A stretch of DNA of 64,000 bases. It comes from Bacillus sp. ISL-34 (GTDB taxonomy: Bacteria; Bacillota; Bacilli; Bacillales; DSM-1321). Each line of letters opens with the position of its first letter. Position 1 is the first letter of the stretch. The stretch spans positions 25,947-89,946 of the forward strand of contig NZ_JAGGQJ010000007.1 of the NCBI RefSeq assembly GCF_018613325.1, in the 5' to 3' direction. Below, one piece after another: positions 1 to 7,903 of this stretch. Position numbers and translations under genes: made by a program. Under the pieces are notes generated by a model. The model was not told the DNA's origin and searched no databases. It saw nothing but the letters and a program-made list of their open reading frames with translations.

Positions 1-49
1 TTCAGTGTTTTCTACAATGACTCTGTTTCAGAGAATCCGTAGAATTAAA

Positions 50-1210
50 TCAAGCTTCCTCTGCGGTATCGAGCCTCGTTCCGTATATCCGATAAAGAAC
101 CAAAGCGAATACCATTCCTATAAAGGAGATGGAGGAAATGAACAAGTAAAGGGTCTTCCCGCCATATGCTCCATATATGGCTCCACCTATATAAGAAGCA
201 ATGATTCCCGAAACCCCGAAGAATAGCAGCGCCAGTACGGTCTGGCCTGTGGCACGCCATTCCACCGGAACAATCCGGTAAAGATATTGGATGGCCGCCG
301 AGTAGAAAATCGGGAAAGTCAATAGCTGCATGACTTGCAAATAAGCTAATAGCTGTGGATCGGTAATCCACGCAGAGACGAAATAACGGATAAAGAAAAA
401 CGCTGCTGCAAACGAAATGATGATGATTTCCTTACCTTTGCGCAGCCACCAAAAGCTTAGGGCGAATACAACGATTTCACTTCCCGCAGCCAAGAACCAG
501 GTCAAGCCTACAAGCTTGGCACTTCCCCCAAGTTCCCGGATATATACTCCAAGGAAGGTATCGTTCATCCTTGCTGGAACAGCACAGATAAAGACCAATA
601 ACAGAAAGAGAAGCGTCTCTTTATTGCTGAAAAAATGCTTAAGGCTGCTTAAGGTGACAGGTTTCCCTGAAACGGGAGCATCAGGCATCATCCAACTGAC
701 AATGAAGCTGATCAAACCTATGCCTGCAAAAAGGAACGCAAGGCTGTTCGCTCCGAAATATGACATAACATAGCCGGTGATCAGCGATATGACCGCATAA
801 CCCAATGCACCATATGTCCGGATGGAGCCGTAGCTGATCCCGGATTTCTCTGCCATCGTAAAATTGAGGCTTTCCGTCAGGGGATCGATCGGCATCAGAA
901 AGAAATATAGCAGCATGGCAAACAGGATGAGCTGAAGATAACTGCTTGAATCATAGAGGAAATAACCGATTACGCTCGAGAAAAAGATGAGTAACAGCAG
1001 GACTTTTCGTATAGTCCTTGTTTTATCGCTGATCATTCCCCATAAAGGCTGGGTGATGAGGGTGACAAAACCTCCTGTACCGATGATGAATCCGATTTGG
1101 GCTGGACGCAAACCTTGATCAGCCAGATAGACTGGGAGAAACGGAATGAAAATGGCAAGCAGTCCAAAATATAAAAAGTTAAAACTCTTTAATAATCGTA
1201 TTGCTTTCAT
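50..1210 (-). CDS. MFS transporter (MFS_1-like, 12 TM)
   Basis: A 386-residue, very hydrophobic protein with about 12 membrane segments, the usual length of a major facilitator permease. The N-terminal half ends the first helix pair with a loop of the type GMISDKTRTIRK (about residues 58-69), the conserved MFS loop 2-3 signature. The overall pattern resembles the MFS_1-like group that includes 3-phenylpropionate and nucleoside permeases. Substrate cannot be read from sequence. The start MKAIRLLKSFNF is preceded by a rather distant GAGG. It reads toward the left edge of the window, and the next gene to the right is divergent, so it is probably transcribed alone. Confidence 0.85.
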   Translation of the reverse strand: MKAIRLLKSFNFLYFGLLAIFIPFLPVYLADQGLRPAQIGFIIGTGGFVTLITQPLWGMISDKTRTIRKVLLLLIFFSSVIGYFLYDSSSYLQLILFAMLLYFFLMPIDPLTESLNFTMAEKSGISYGSIRTYGALGYAVISLITGYVMSYFGANSLAFLFAGIGLISFIVSWMMPDAPVSGKPVTLSSLKHFFSNKETLLFLLLVFICAVPARMNDTFLGVYIRELGGSAKLVGLTWFLAAGSEIVVFALSFWWLRKGKEIIIISFAAAFFFIRYFVSAWITDPQLLAYLQVMQLLTFPIFYSAAIQYLYRIVPVEWRATGQTVLALLFFGVSGIIASYIGGAIYGAYGGKTLYLFISSISFIGMVFALVLYRIYGTRLDTAEEA

Positions 1211-1398
1211 AAAAAATATGATACCTCACGTGTTCTATAGAGTGGATTGATTTCAGACCATGTTATTGTATCATTGATGACAGAATTTGAAAAAATAGTT
1301 TTAAAATAGATTTGGTTTCGAGGTTAAATCTCACTTTTAAAAAATGGATGTAAATGATAGAATTGACACTTATTGTTAATTTGAGAGGGTGGTAATTC

Positions 1399-1632
1399 AT
1401 GGACCAGGACACAAAAGTGATTCAAGAGTTGCAGCAATTGAATCAAAAAGTAGGTCATCTTGAAGACTTATTAACGCAGCAACAGAATAAAAAGGAAAAA
1501 GCAGGACCATTTCGAATCTTCCTGGACGCAGTAGGCTCACTGCTATTTGGATTAATTGTTGTAGGACCGGTTATAGTGATTGTCGTTGGTGTTCTGATGG
1601 TGGCTGCATCATGGTTAGGGAAGGAGTTTTAA
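1399..1632 (+). CDS. small single-span membrane protein
   Basis: 77 residues. Residues 1-35 are polar with a short coiled-coil-like pattern (QELQQLNQKVGHLEDLL). Residues 43-72 form one or two hydrophobic segments (LLFGLIVVGPVIVIVVGVLMVAA), so it is an inner-membrane protein with a cytoplasmic helical N-terminus. A GAGGGTGG ribosome site lies just upstream of the ATG. I do not recognise a family. It is divergent from the MFS gene and has no downstream partner. Confidence 0.6.
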   Translation: MDQDTKVIQELQQLNQKVGHLEDLLTQQQNKKEKAGPFRIFLDAVGSLLFGLIVVGPVIVIVVGVLMVAASWLGKEF

Positions 1633-1766
1633 GCCTAGGCTTTTATGAATATATTGATTTGATTAGGCAAACAGGAGTTGTGTTAATTGTGGGGTTTTTT
1701 CAGCCGGAATTATTGATGATGGATAGGAAAATGACCTTTAAAGGCCGCGTCATTCCGGATATATCG

Positions 1767-1820
1767 GTTCTATTTCAATATAGGATATTAGAAGTTGTAT
1801 ATCCTATATTGAAATAGAAC
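1767..1820. repeat. perfect 22-bp inverted repeat with 10-nt loop
   Basis: Arms 1767-1788 and 1799-1820 are exact reverse complements, separated by 10 bases. There is no run of T after either arm, so it is not a classical terminator. The surrounding 330 bases (1633-1963) contain no convincing gene. Immediately after the right arm, one frame reads a membrane-protein-like tail (...AYTLATHFGGLVQMLAAL..., stop at 1932-1934), as if a short gene had been lost or interrupted. The element could be a MITE end pair, a strong RNA hairpin or an operator. Confidence 0.7.
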
Positions 1821-1963
1821 GGTGTCTTTAGTTGTTATTGGGGAAGCCTTTTCGTCATTGCTTATACGTTGGCTACTCATTTCGGTGGTCTAGTTCAGAT
1901 GTTAGCTGCACTTGCGGGAATTAATTTCGGCTAGAGTTGAAGGTGGGCAATTACGCACTCTTT

Positions 1964-2341
1964 TTATTTGCTTTGCTCCAAATAAAAGATTTCTTCATTA
2001 CCATCCCAATTAATTGTTATATGTATCGGCATACTCTCATTAGTAACTGAACAGCCGCTACATGAAGTTTGAATTTCAACGGTTGGTTCTTTATGGTTTG
2101 TCGTTTTCTGCTTAGTTTCACCATCATTAATTGAAATCTCCAAATTCTTGAAAAACACTTCGCTATCTAGATCTTTATATTTAAAAGTGAAAGTTCCATT
2201 TTCCGAATCTTCGGTTGCGGTTGCAACATACTCTCCCTTCCAATTATTGCTCTCCCCAGAAAGTTTTATGTATTTATCACCGTTACTACACCCAACCAAA
2301 ACAGATAATAAAATAATCATAATAATTAACGTCTTTTTCAT
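1964..2341 (-). CDS. small secreted lipoprotein
   Basis: 125 residues beginning MKKTLIIMIILLSVLVGCSNG, a lipoprotein signal peptide with lipobox LVGC. Cleavage before the Cys would leave a lipid-anchored protein of about 107 residues on the outer face of the membrane. GGAGG ends 5 nt before the ATG at 2341, which is why the in-frame TTG 12 bases upstream is not used as the start. The mature part is rich in E, N and T, has a CSGC pair (about residue 96), and looks like a compact beta domain. No family recognised. Confidence 0.75.
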   Translation of the reverse strand: MKKTLIIMIILLSVLVGCSNGDKYIKLSGESNNWKGEYVATATEDSENGTFTFKYKDLDSEVFFKNLEISINDGETKQKTTNHKEPTVEIQTSCSGCSVTNESMPIHITINWDGNEEIFYLEQSK

Positions 2342-2853
2342 TATGTCCTCCAATCAGATATTAAGTTATACGTTAGATTTGTTTTCTTCATATAAATACT
2401 ATAACAGGAAATATATGATAAAACAGAGTGACAAATAGGATAGAGTGGGAGGTCACGGTTTTGCCTTTCCATCTAATAATAGATGGGGAAGGAGACCATA
2501 TGATACATTTCTTATTGAACTTAATTCAGAAATGGTAAAGAGATATTTATTACAGTAGAAACAATCTAATCCTGTCTGCGTTCGCCAAGAAACGGAAAAA
2601 GAACCACTCATCCTCCCAAAATAGTAGTGGTTCTTGGTTCTGACCAAGATTAAACTGATTAGAAAAGTGATTGCTCACTCTTGCAGTTGTCACCCTCATG
2701 TATCGAGCATTGGGGTGTTGTGGTTTTGTGAATATTCAGATAGTGAAAAGGGGGAGTTACTTAAGCATTATACTGAAACGTTTTGTTAGCCCTGGAAAAG
2801 CTCCGTTGCGTAAAAGCCAAACCCGGGTAAGTGTTTCATATATAAATAAATCA
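2342..2853. other. intergenic region without a supported gene
   Basis: About 510 bases with no reading frame that has both a ribosome site and protein-like composition. A hairpin at about 2599-2637 (AGAACCACT ... AGTGGTTCT) is the only clear structure and may end transcription from one side. Confidence 0.5.
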
Positions 2854-3261
2854 TCATTTAAATATATATTGCAAAAAAAGGACTGTTACTGCAAGGTTGT
2901 ATCTTTTCTCAATTGACAGAGAATCATTTTCTTTTATGAATTCTTCGATATCTTCACAGTCAAGATTAGAGAATAAGGAAATCGTCTCCACTGGTATACC
3001 AAGTTCATTGTTCAGTGCTTGAGTTATGGCGGAGACCCTTTCATTTGCATCGGTTGAAGGCACCCCGATAACTAAAAGGCCGGCCATATCTATTAGGTCC
3101 ATCATTTCTGTTTGAGTTATCGCGGGTTGAATATTTTCACCATTTGCAAAATCTAGTATGACTTGCTCAGATATTCTGGTAATTTTACTTAATGATGCTG
3201 CGGGCATTTTATAATCATTTAGCAGAGTCCTTAATAACTCTTTAGGTTCATGACCAATCAT
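2854..3261 (-). CDS. HTH-domain protein of unknown role
   Basis: 135 residues. The first 40 or so (LLRTLLNDYKMPAASLSKITRISEQVILDFANGE) look like a lambda-repressor-like helix-turn-helix: a short helix pair then a recognition helix. The remainder is helical and ends in a hydrophobic stretch (LAVTVLFLQYIF). GAGGG lies 10 nt before the ATG. Members of this type in Bacillus are annotated only as HTH-domain proteins. It may be a small regulator of the adjacent accessory genes, but no operator is evident. Confidence 0.7.
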   Translation of the reverse strand: MIGHEPKELLRTLLNDYKMPAASLSKITRISEQVILDFANGENIQPAITQTEMMDLIDMAGLLVIGVPSTDANERVSAITQALNNELGIPVETISLFSNLDCEDIEEFIKENDSLSIEKRYNLAVTVLFLQYIFK

Positions 3262-3450
3262 CTTGAATAACCCTCTTTCACTTTTAACTCTATTATACTT
3301 TTAAGAGTAAGAATCAATAAACCGTGAAACAGCAGTTCTCCAGAGGCCTTACAACAAAATGTACGATTCTTCTTTTCTTGGAATAACAAGAAAAATCCTG
3401 AAAAATACCCTTATTTTAACTATTGAGACCAGGTAGTTAACAAAGGTGGA

Positions 3451-3485
3451 AAAATAAAAACCACACCTAAAAAAGGGTGTGGTTT
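3451..3485 (-). terminator. rho-independent terminator of the 77-aa membrane protein gene
   Basis: Read on the minus strand, a stem of AACCACACC paired with GGTGTGGTT is followed by TTTTATTTTT. A second copy of AGGTGTGGTT at 3500-3509 can act as an alternative arm. Confidence 0.8.
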
Positions 3486-3507
3486 CTTCCACTTTTTTTA
3501 GGTGTGG

Positions 3508-3741
3508 TTATTTTATTCTTTTTTCTAATAAAGCTTTAAATGTACTTGCTTCTTCTTCAATATTATTTCTATTTTTTATAGTTTTTTTTAATTGAATTAT
3601 TCCAACTCCTAACATACAAAGGCCTAAAGGAATAAATAGAACTACAAAAGTTGTTTGTTTAATCATATTCGCACTAAATAAAATTAAAAGAAAGAATGTT
3701 AATACAGTCGTGTAATTAAAAATTCTATTCATATTTACCAC
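3508..3741 (-). CDS. small two-span membrane protein (possible DUF3953/YczI-like)
   Basis: 77 residues with two hydrophobic segments (about 10-27 and 31-50) and a charged C-terminal tail (KKTIKNRNNIEEEASTFKALLEKRIK). The length, the two-helix layout and the LGLCMLGVGIIQLKK motif resemble the small YczI/DUF3953 membrane proteins, but this is a weak match. It starts 80 bases from, and divergent to, a secreted protein whose C-terminus looks like a membrane-active peptide. A role as a cognate immunity protein is therefore possible but only inferred. Both genes are AT-rich compared with the rest of the window. Confidence 0.65.
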   Translation of the reverse strand: MVNMNRIFNYTTVLTFFLLILFSANMIKQTTFVVLFIPLGLCMLGVGIIQLKKTIKNRNNIEEEASTFKALLEKRIK

Positions 3742-3821
3742 CTTTTCTAAGGGAAATATTTACATCATACATCCATTATTATACAATTAAAACAAACACA
3801 TGAGAAGAGGTATTTTGAGTA

Positions 3822-4772
3822 ATGAAAAATTCCAATCGGATTTTTATGGTATTCCTGAGTTTAGTATTATTTACAGCGATAGTCTCTATTCATTCAAATG
3901 TACAAGCAATAACAGCTGATGGAATTGATGCAGCAAAAGCAGCTGAAGAAATTACTGGAACAGAACAATTAGTAAAAGCAGATGATGATGGTTCTATTAA
4001 TAATGAAATTAATACTATTAAACTACCAGATCAATTTCTTAATGAAATTGTTGTAAGTAGTGACCCTAAAAATGAACCAGATATTAAAATTGGTATACCA
4101 AATGAAATGAAGCTTGGTAATCCAGTAGTAACAAAGGATGGCAGCTATCAATATAATGGTGAAGAGAATGTAGACTTAGTAATTCAACCTACTGAAGGTG
4201 GAGTAAGAAGTATTGTTAGTATTAATAATGAGAATGCACCTAATAAATATGATTTTAAACTAGATTTACCAGAAGGTCATAAATTAGTATTCTCTTCCGA
4301 CTATTATGGAGAAGAATTAGCAATGGAAGATGATATTGAAGAGGTTTTTGTAGTTGATGAAAATAATATCATTCAAAGTATATTTGGAGAAGCATGGGCT
4401 AAAGATGCTAATGGTAATGATGTACCTACTCATTATGAAATTATAGATAATTCTTTAATACAAGTAGTTGAATTTAACAAAAATACAGCGTTTCCTGTAT
4501 TAGCAGATCCTGATTGGGTTGCAATTGGGGCTTGTGCTGCGGCTTTAACATGGTTTGTGGGTTCAAATCTTTTCGTGGCGGCAAAGATTATTAAAGTAAA
4601 AAAATATATAAATGCATTAGGTGGTTTCAAAGAAACAGCAAAGCTTATTACAGGAGCTACAACTTGGGAGGAAAAACTGAGAGTAGGTGGATCTGCTCTT
4701 AAATCATTAGCAGCAGAAATAACTGGTGTCGCAGGGCTTTATGCGTGTAATAAATTTATAAAGAGAAAGTAA
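3822..4772 (+). CDS. secreted precursor with ADPDW motif and bacteriocin-like C-terminus
   Basis: 316 residues. A Sec signal peptide (residues 1-29, cleavage near NVQA) is followed by an acidic domain of about 200 residues. The junction is FPVLADPDW (ADPDW = 228-232). The last 84 residues differ sharply: a hydrophobic stretch (VAIGACAAALTWFVG...) followed by a cationic helical region, with only two Cys (C238, C309). This architecture, a secreted acidic propeptide plus a processed hydrophobic-cationic tail with one Cys pair, is that of SdpC-type toxin precursors. A similar (V/A)DP-x-W junction occurs in many uncharacterised Gram-positive secreted proteins. Toxin function is inference. The AT-rich codon use suggests horizontal transfer. 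The divergent neighbour is a small membrane protein. Confidence 0.8.
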   Translation: MKNSNRIFMVFLSLVLFTAIVSIHSNVQAITADGIDAAKAAEEITGTEQLVKADDDGSINNEINTIKLPDQFLNEIVVSSDPKNEPDIKIGIPNEMKLGNPVVTKDGSYQYNGEENVDLVIQPTEGGVRSIVSINNENAPNKYDFKLDLPEGHKLVFSSDYYGEELAMEDDIEEVFVVDENNIIQSIFGEAWAKDANGNDVPTHYEIIDNSLIQVVEFNKNTAFPVLADPDWVAIGACAAALTWFVGSNLFVAAKIIKVKKYINALGGFKETAKLITGATTWEEKLRVGGSALKSLAAEITGVAGLYACNKFIKRK

Positions 4773-4806
4773 CTATTAAATAAGTAATACGAGATCTAAC
4801 CAAAGA

Positions 4807-4848
4807 ATAGACCTCTCTCCTCAAAGGAAGGGAGTCTATTTCTTTTTG
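4807..4848 (+). terminator. terminator of the secreted precursor gene
   Basis: Stem AATAGAC ... GTCTATT with internal GG/CC pairing, followed by TCTTTTT. Confidence 0.7.
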
Positions 4849-5162
4849 AATTCTTTTGCGAATGAGAGGTAGTTGGAATATAGAAAGGTGACTAAATAAC
4901 CTTCAAAAAAAGGAAAAAAATTATAAAAAAAACACCGATTTAATGATGGTGGATTTTAGTTTATTGATTTTTTTTTCGTACTTTTCTTATTTTTTATACC
5001 AATTATACCAGAGGTCAACATTGTTAAACTAACGGGTGCATTAGCGCAATAAGAAAGACGGAAAGTGGCTTTCTTTTAAATAGAATTTTCTAATTCCATA
5101 TGGCCGGATCACCACGATTTCCCATGATTTGTTTCTTTAAAAATATTATCCTAAGAAAGTTA
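4849..5162. other. AT-rich intergenic region
   Basis: About 310 bases, very A+T rich around 4910-5010 with long A and T runs. No gene seen. A short hairpin (GAAAG...CTTTC, about 5053-5078) is the only other structure. Confidence 0.5.
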
Positions 5163-5191
5163 TTGACAAATTTACCTTGAGTCCGTATAGT
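5163..5191 (+). promoter_or_regulatory. sigma-A promoter of the T-box/yvbW transcript
   Basis: TTGACA at 5163-5168 and TATAGT at 5186-5191 with a 17-bp spacer, placed just upstream of the T-box leader. Confidence 0.8.
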
Positions 5192-5229
5192 ATTGGATAT
5201 TATTAAAAATATTCAGATATAATTTTTGA

Positions 5230-5502
5230 AACGCAATGAACAGGAGTAGTAAAAGCTCATTATTCGGTGAAGAGAGCTGCGGGTTGGTGCAACGCAGTCC
5301 AATGATACTTTGAACTTGCCTGGGAGTGGTAAAGCGAAAGATAGGAATGATTCCATTCTTTTGTTTTAACGATTAACCTTCGTTACAAGGTTTTTAAAGC
5401 AGGGTTCATTAAAGAGCCAATAAGAGTGGTACCGCGGTAAGCTTAAGGCATATCGTCTCTTTCTTCATTTGATTATGAAGGAAGAGACGATATGCTTTTT
5501 TG
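5230..5502 (+). promoter_or_regulatory. T-box riboswitch (probable leucine specifier)
   Basis: The hallmarks are present in order. Stem I carries AGAG followed by the GGTTGGTG loop (5281-5288). A specifier region reads TGAA-CTT (5311-5317). The T-box proper is AATAAGAGTGGTACCGCGG (about 5418-5436). A long terminator helix (GCATATCGTCTC paired with GAGACGATATGC, 5448-5496) ends in TTTTTT. Uncharged tRNA binding would favour the antiterminator and expression of the permease. The CTT after the conserved TGAA is the best specifier candidate and codes for leucine, in agreement with the leucine T-box before yvbW in B. subtilis. The stem I fold was not computed. Confidence 0.9.
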
Positions 5503-5521
5503 ATTTTTGGGAGGTAAGGAT

Positions 5522-6871
5522 ATGGAAACGGACAAACGGAATTTACAGAGGACAATGACTTCAAGGCATATTACGATGATGGCATTAGGCGGTGCAATCG
5601 GGGCAGGTTTATTTAAAGGAAGCAGTTCAGCCATTGATATGGCAGGCCCTTCCGTAATCATTGCGTACTTGATAGGAGGAATCATCCTATTATTCATCAT
5701 GCAAGGTTTAGCTGAAATGGCGGTCCGCAATAGCGGTGCACGAACATTCAGGGATTTGGTCCAATCGATCTTAGGAAAGTATCCTGCCTATTTCCTGGAT
5801 TGGATCTATTGGAAAATGTGGGTATTGAATATCGCGGCCGAATCAGTGGTTGCAGCGATTTTCATTCAATATTGGCTGCCTGGATATCCAATCTGGATAC
5901 TGGCATTAGCTGTTTCGGTTTTAGTTACTGCGGTTAACTTGCTGTCGGTAAAGGTTTTTGCTGAAACGGAGTACTGGCTTGCTTTAATTAAGATTACGGT
6001 CATCATTGTGTTCATCATGGCTGGATTATTGTTGCTGCTCGTTACTTTTGGTGATCATACCGCGGTCGGTTTTTCTAACTTGACCGAACATGGCGGTTTC
6101 TTTCCGAATGGATCGACAGGTTTGATCACGGCGATGCTGGTGGTAATCTATTCATATGGCGGTACGGAAATCATCGGGGTCACATTAGCTGAAACGAAAA
6201 ATCCTGAAAAAGTGGTTCCAAAGGCCGTTCGCAGTACATTGGTCAGGATCATTTCTTTCTATATCATTCCTTTTTTCATCATCGTTAGCTTAATTCCTTG
6301 GAACGAAGTAAACGGGGTGAAGGAAAGCCCGTTTGTAATGGTCTTTCAAATGATCGGGATTCCAGGTGCCGACCATATCATGAATGCCGTTGTTCTATTA
6401 GCGATCATATCATCGATGAACTCCGGGTTGTATGGTTCATCCCGCGTTCTGTATACACAAGCCGTGGATGGTCGCGTTCCGAAAATCTTTTCCCGTTTAT
6501 CCAAGAAGAAAGTACCTGTTCCCGCAATATTGATGTGTACTTCCGCTTTATATGGCGGTGTATTGATTTCCTTATTTGCTGGAAGCAAGACCTTCGATTT
6601 CCTAATGGGTTCGCTGGGATATACCGTGTTATTCATCTGGTTGATCATTGCTTTCGCCCATTTGAAATCACGTAAACAACAGTCCGGAAAAACAAGTGCC
6701 TATTCGGTAAAATGGTTCCCTTATACGACTTGGGCTGCGATCATCGCTTTAATAACGATTCTGATCGGAATCATTTTCACGACTTCCATAATCGTTACGG
6801 TCATTACACTTTGCATCTACATCTTCATTTCCTTAACGTTTGTATGGAAAAAACGCCATAACCAAATCTAG
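5522..6871 (+). CDS. yvbW: amino acid permease YvbW (APC superfamily), T-box controlled
   Basis: 449 residues, about 12 membrane segments. The N-terminus MTSRHITMMALGGAIGAGLFKGS carries the APC helix-1 signature (GGAIGAGLF) that coordinates the substrate's amino and carboxyl groups, and the ETKNPEKVVPKA loop is typical of the AAP family. It closely resembles YvbW of B. subtilis in my recollection. ATG 5522 is chosen because GGGAGG lies immediately upstream; the in-frame TTG at 5507 would put the ribosome site inside the gene. The T-box implies induction when a branched-chain amino acid, probably leucine, is scarce, so leucine uptake is the likely role. A terminator follows. Confidence 0.9.
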   Translation: METDKRNLQRTMTSRHITMMALGGAIGAGLFKGSSSAIDMAGPSVIIAYLIGGIILLFIMQGLAEMAVRNSGARTFRDLVQSILGKYPAYFLDWIYWKMWVLNIAAESVVAAIFIQYWLPGYPIWILALAVSVLVTAVNLLSVKVFAETEYWLALIKITVIIVFIMAGLLLLLVTFGDHTAVGFSNLTEHGGFFPNGSTGLITAMLVVIYSYGGTEIIGVTLAETKNPEKVVPKAVRSTLVRIISFYIIPFFIIVSLIPWNEVNGVKESPFVMVFQMIGIPGADHIMNAVVLLAIISSMNSGLYGSSRVLYTQAVDGRVPKIFSRLSKKKVPVPAILMCTSALYGGVLISLFAGSKTFDFLMGSLGYTVLFIWLIIAFAHLKSRKQQSGKTSAYSVKWFPYTTWAAIIALITILIGIIFTTSIIVTVITLCIYIFISLTFVWKKRHNQI

Positions 6872-6920
6872 AGAAAGCGGCGATAATACTTTTGCCTTCT
6901 CACATATAAGTTTCCGTTTC

Positions 6921-6952
6921 AAGCCGTGGTATGTTTGCCACGGCTTTCTTCA
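6921..6952 (+). terminator. terminator after yvbW
   Basis: AAGCCGTGG-tatgtttg-CCACGGCTT, a strong G+C stem followed by TCTT. Confidence 0.8.
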
Positions 6953-7101
6953 TGTATTCTTGGCCTCATGAAAAGTAAGAGATAACCATTTTACTAGTTC
7001 ATGGGAATCATTAACTTTAGCAATTAAAGAGTTAATCTAGTGAAAAATGTTGTATAATAATCTTTGGAAAAAACCAATATATTGAAAAGTCGGAGCGAGC
7101 T

Positions 7102-7758
7102 ATGAAAAACAATTCCTTACTATCCTTTCACCCGTTATATTATTTAATACTTTTGGTGATTACTAGTTCCATCTATTCAATCATCAATCAATCTTCAGGT
7201 CATGCTGTCGATGTTACGACTGTAATAGATGGGGAGATTCCCTTTATTAAAGAATTTGTTGTTCCTTATTTACTTTGGTATCCGTATATTTATGGATTGC
7301 TGATTTACTACTGTTTCGTTGACCGAAAGCAGTATTTCATAGGATTAGGCTGCTTGATATCGGGGAAACTTTTCTGTTTTCTTGTATATTGCCTTTGGCA
7401 AACGACAGTTCCGCGTCCAGAAGTGGTGGGCAATGATATCTTTGCCCAGTTAATGCGATTCGTCTATAGTCATGATCAACCTGTCAACTGTCTTCCCAGC
7501 ATACATGTACTGACTACATTCATCATGATGATCGTCGCCCATAAGCGGAAAGAACAGCACAAATGGGAGTATGCCAGTGTCACTGCCTTCGGAACACTGA
7601 TCATCCTCTCCACGCTATTTACGAAACAGCATGCTGTATTGGATGTACTCGCAGGAATACTCCTTGCATGTGGCGTATATGCAGCTGTCCAGTATATGTT
7701 CCAAGCGCTATCGGCTTTTCAGGCCAATCATTACGCAGCGAGGCAAATTAAAAAGTGA
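7102..7758 (+). CDS. PAP2-superfamily membrane phosphatase
   Basis: 218 residues with about six membrane helices. The three phosphatase motifs are visible: VPRPEV (about 109-114), CLPSIHV (about 132-138, the PSxH motif) and TKQHAVLDVLAG (about 174-185, HxxxD). These belong to the lipid phosphatase / vanadium haloperoxidase superfamily, acting on lipid phosphates at the membrane face. The third motif has TKQH in place of the common SRxxxxH spacing, as in the inositol-phosphorylceramide-synthase-like branch. A TATAAT at 7053-7058 probably belongs to its promoter. Single gene between two terminators. Confidence 0.8.
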   Translation: MKNNSLLSFHPLYYLILLVITSSIYSIINQSSGHAVDVTTVIDGEIPFIKEFVVPYLLWYPYIYGLLIYYCFVDRKQYFIGLGCLISGKLFCFLVYCLWQTTVPRPEVVGNDIFAQLMRFVYSHDQPVNCLPSIHVLTTFIMMIVAHKRKEQHKWEYASVTAFGTLIILSTLFTKQHAVLDVLAGILLACGVYAAVQYMFQALSAFQANHYAARQIKK

Positions 7759-7765
7759 CCATATG

Positions 7766-7826
7766 AAAAAAGCCACCGTAAGAATATTCGCTCCCATGAG
7801 CTGATATGTTACAGTGGCTTTTTTTG
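7766..7826 (+). terminator. terminator after PAP2 gene
   Basis: AAAAAAGCCACCGTAA pairs with TTACAGTGGCTTTTTTT across a loop of about 25 bases. Confidence 0.75.
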
Positions 7827-7903
7827 TTTCAATCGAAAATTGGATATTTATGTTAAATTATATATGGTATTATGTTTTTAACCTAATGGAGGGGAGAAAA
7901 AGA

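Noticed and set aside
1611..1817. A 68-residue frame after the small membrane protein
   Set aside because: It overlaps the end of that gene and runs into the inverted repeat; no ribosome site of its own.
2453..2916. Open frames of 64 and 81 residues on both strands in the gap after the lipoprotein gene
   Set aside because: No ribosome site, unlike real proteins in composition, and they overlap a hairpin.
7766..7900. Start of the 400-aa protein at an earlier in-frame ATG (7814)
   Set aside because: It would begin inside the terminator of the preceding gene, and only ATG 7904 has a ribosome site.
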